Shown in pieces: positions 21,620 to 23,768 of a DNA stretch of 23,768 nt. The stretch's first letter is position 1, and each line of letters begins with the position of its first letter. Made by a program: the position numbers and the translations under genes. The stretch spans positions 47,680-71,447 of the IMG/VR virus record IMGVR_UViG_3300030106_006393; one strand, 5' to 3'. This DNA is from a virus. A model generated the notes under the pieces. It did no database searches and had not been told where the DNA came from. It worked only from the letters and a program-made list of their open reading frames with translations.

Positions 21620-23768
21620 ATGAACTTCAACTCTATTTGGAAATCCTATCTCAACGAAGAAAAAGAACTTGAACTGCTTGCTGAAGCGAGAGTCAAGGAC
21701 ATTAAGAAAAAGTATCCCGTCCTCACCGACACTGGCTGGCTTGCTTATAGTCGCGAAAGACTAGACAGCGTCCTTGGTCCCAAGGGCGTATCAAAGTATC
21801 TCTTATTTTGCATGAGGGAGCTTCACAAGAACTTCAAGCAAGACATCGAAGACTCTGAAAGCTGGATTGATAGTGAGCATTATGATGTTCAAGATGTGAA
21901 AACAGTGGCAGAGGAGATCCTTGAGGCTGTCCTTGCGTTTCAAGAAAACCAACAGCGCATAGAAGAAAAGGATATCTACAAGTACAATATTGGAGAACTG
22001 CAGCAGGCCTTGTCTAAATTGGGATTGTCCTCTAGCCAGAAAAAGGAAAAAGAGAAAGCTGAAGCAATGAAGACCACAGAGATCGTTTACGATGAGAACG
22101 GCATCTTCGCCGTCCGTCCGCTTTCTGAGACCTCCTCTTGTTACTTTGGCAAGAACACGAGATGGTGTATCTCTGCAACACAATCTAGAAACTACTTTGA
22201 TCAGTACACAAATGACGAAAAAGCCTTTGTGATGGTAAGGTTTGATGGTATTCCTGCCGATAACAGCATGCACAAGTTGGCTCTTGTTTATGATAAAGAG
22301 GGCAACCTTGAAGAGGTTTTTGACGCTCCTGACAACGATCATAGTGATATCATCGTTTATCGAGCTGCAGCCCTCCACTTCGGTGAAGAGGACTATGAGC
22401 TAATCGAAGACGAAGACAAGGAAGAGAAGATCAATGAGATCGCATCCGACATCATACAATATGGATATATGAATGTTCTAGATAATCCTCCAGACAAGAC
22501 CGCCGGCTATGAAGCCGCATGTCACAAAATAGAGGAAGATTTAGCAGATGACATCAAGCATGCTGACTATGGCTTTGAAGTTGACGATTACGGTGAAGGT
22601 AGTTACGTTAGCTTTTGGGCAAGTTTCAACATTGAGTTGGACAATGAGGTGTTTGAAAACGGAAAGTACCAATTCGATGACGGCTATCATACTGCTGGCG
22701 AGATCATTAACAAGATGTCAGAGGCACAAATCTACTTTGAAGATGTCGACATAAACGATTATTCAGGTAAAACCACTTTTCAATTCCGTATGGCTGCAGA
22801 AAACTACGAGGCAACTCCCGATGGTTATAGAGAACTATTAGAAGAAGTAGCCTTCCAAGAAAAGAGAAAATACCCTGCAATGCGAAGAATACTTTTAAAG
22901 TACCTTGCAGATGAAGAGTTCATACAACCCGCTGCATTTGATACCTTTAGAGCCAAATTAGATGATATACGTAAAAGCCTTAATCATTTTACAGCCACAG
23001 ATGCAGACTATGTTGGAGAAGAAGAAATACACTTCGCCGCAACTCCTATCGACACCAACATCGAATACAGTTATTTGAAATTTATCAGTGAGGAAAAGCT
23101 CGGCGGCAAATGGATAAATCCAGAGCTGACGAAAGGATTGACCGATGGTCTGCAAAGCCTAAACAAAGCAGTGCAAACTTATCTCGCACAACAATTGGAA
23201 CTTCCTATAGATGATCTTCCGCCAAGAATAGTTCAAGATTTGTCAATTCCAGATTCACTAGAGATGTATCTCTATCGTTCTTATGAAAAGGCACAAATTA
23301 TGATCAGAATATCTCTCGATAATCCAGAGGCGGATGACAAGGAGCTAGAGTTGGGGCTTAACATCGTGAAGTTCATTGACTCTAATTACGATTTAGTTGT
23401 CGAGGCTGCGAACAAATCTCTTTCAAACGTAGTCCAGAAGGCTCTGCAGATGCAAAAAGACATAGAAAACAACTTTCCTGAGCCTGTGAAGAAGCTTCTC
23501 GCGATGGCTAGAGAGTCTGGTAATTCTGATGTCGCAAGACTTCTAGATAGAATACCAGATTATACTCGCGGAGCGTACAAGCAATCTAGGCCATGGGTGG
23601 CTTCGTATCGCGGCCAAGGCGTAGCTCCAGAAGAGTACATATATAATTTAATAAGAAGTCAACTCTTGCGCCCTATATGGTCATACTTAAGAGGCATCCT
23701 TGACCCTGAAGGCAAAGTGTACATTCCACCGGGAGACACAGAGCATGCCTTTGAAATATACGCTCCAG
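21620..23768 (+). CDS. Large phage protein of unknown function, 3' end outside window
   Basis: At least 716 residues with no stop before the window edge. It begins MNFNSIWKSYLNEEKELELL, a short 'W..+L.E' front that I recall at the start of several large marine-phage proteins. The segment at ~153-200 (IVYDENGIFAVRPL, then SCYFGKNTRWCISATQSRNY, then FDQYTNDEKAFVMVRFDG) carries a tight Trp-Cys...Tyr-Phe motif typical of a phage family without assigned function. The middle is very acidic (GEEDYELIEDEDKEEKINEI). The end in the window is helical, with PWVASYRGQGVAPEEYIYN. No signal or membrane segment is seen. It may be a virion or host-takeover protein; the motif could be a catalytic site (Cys) but this is speculation. 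Translation seems to start on a leaderless mRNA. Confidence 0.85.
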   Translation, partial: MNFNSIWKSYLNEEKELELLAEARVKDIKKKYPVLTDTGWLAYSRERLDSVLGPKGVSKYLLFCMRELHKNFKQDIEDSESWIDSEHYDVQDVKTVAEEILEAVLAFQENQQRIEEKDIYKYNIGELQQALSKLGLSSSQKKEKEKAEAMKTTEIVYDENGIFAVRPLSETSSCYFGKNTRWCISATQSRNYFDQYTNDEKAFVMVRFDGIPADNSMHKLALVYDKEGNLEEVFDAPDNDHSDIIVYRAAALHFGEEDYELIEDEDKEEKINEIASDIIQYGYMNVLDNPPDKTAGYEAACHKIEEDLADDIKHADYGFEVDDYGEGSYVSFWASFNIELDNEVFENGKYQFDDGYHTAGEIINKMSEAQIYFEDVDINDYSGKTTFQFRMAAENYEATPDGYRELLEEVAFQEKRKYPAMRRILLKYLADEEFIQPAAFDTFRAKLDDIRKSLNHFTATDADYVGEEEIHFAATPIDTNIEYSYLKFISEEKLGGKWINPELTKGLTDGLQSLNKAVQTYLAQQLELPIDDLPPRIVQDLSIPDSLEMYLYRSYEKAQIMIRISLDNPEADDKELELGLNIVKFIDSNYDLVVEAANKSLSNVVQKALQMQKDIENNFPEPVKKLLAMARESGNSDVARLLDRIPDYTRGAYKQSRPWVASYRGQGVAPEEYIYNLIRSQLLRPIWSYLRGILDPEGKVYIPPGDTEHAFEIYAP

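Noticed and set aside
21803-22378. 191-residue minus-strand reading frame
   Set aside because: It lies opposite the long right-edge gene, has no recognisable motif, and all other genes are on the + strand.
1-23768. tRNA genes, CRISPR arrays, insertion sequences, integrase or att sites
   Set aside because: None seen; gaps between genes are all under about 100 bases and hold only promoters, leaders and a terminator.

Overview
The window reads as part of a large, lytic-type, tailed bacteriophage genome, probably marine and probably of myovirus or jumbo-phage type. All 25 credible genes lie on the + strand and are packed with 1 to 20 base overlaps or very short gaps. They mix DNA-replication, nucleotide-metabolism, chaperone and protease genes with many small unrecognised phage-like genes. 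No tRNA, rRNA, integrase, insertion sequence or CRISPR array was seen, and no gap between genes exceeds about 100 bases. This identification comes from gene content and recalled family resemblance; no database search was possible.

Layout. (1) 1-2612: 3' part of a B12-dependent (class II) ribonucleotide reductase, then a sigma70-type promoter, a small helical protein, a GroES-like co-chaperonin and the thymidylate synthase ThyX. (2) 2612-5799: two consecutive secreted lipoproteins carrying MopE-type CD..DNDCDG..DE metal-binding motifs and von Willebrand A (VWA) domains. This architecture is typical of Myxococcota/Bradymonadota-like bacteria and unusual in a phage. (3) 5803-7659: a possible Rossmann-fold protein, a possible nucleotidyltransferase-like protein and a small acidic protein. 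(4) 7646-13371: DnaE-type DNA polymerase III alpha, dUTPase, a zinc-finger protein, an IMPDH/GMP-reductase family enzyme (residues favour GMP reductase), a possible small DNA-binding protein and a mini sigma-region-4 protein. (5) 13467-18459: a very acidic protein (candidate capsid-core or scaffold), a small membrane protein, an unknown, ClpP, a two-domain unknown with a possible nuclease-like core, and GroEL. (6) 18517-21091: a tight run of small genes including a holin/XhlA-like membrane protein, an HExxH metallopeptidase-like protein, glutaredoxin and a four-helix membrane protein. (7) 21088-23768: a promoter, Hsp20, a strong rho-independent terminator, another promoter, and a long unknown protein running off the window end.

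How it fits together. NrdJ, glutaredoxin, dUTPase, ThyX and the IMPDH/GMPR enzyme can supply and balance nucleotides for the phage's own DnaE polymerase. GroES, GroEL, Hsp20 and ClpP form a phage-encoded proteostasis kit, probably for folding and turnover of virion proteins. Seven near-consensus sigma70 promoters (TTGACA, 15-18 bases, TATAAT) are visible. Two of them lie inside coding sequence, and three place the predicted +1 on the A of an ATG. This suggests direct use of the host's housekeeping RNA polymerase and some leaderless mRNAs.

The most unusual parts are the MopE/VWA lipoprotein pair, the sigma-region-4 protein with a cysteine-rich front, the leaderless promoter-start arrangement with a short structured hsp20 leader, and the large tryptophan-cysteine motif protein at the right edge.
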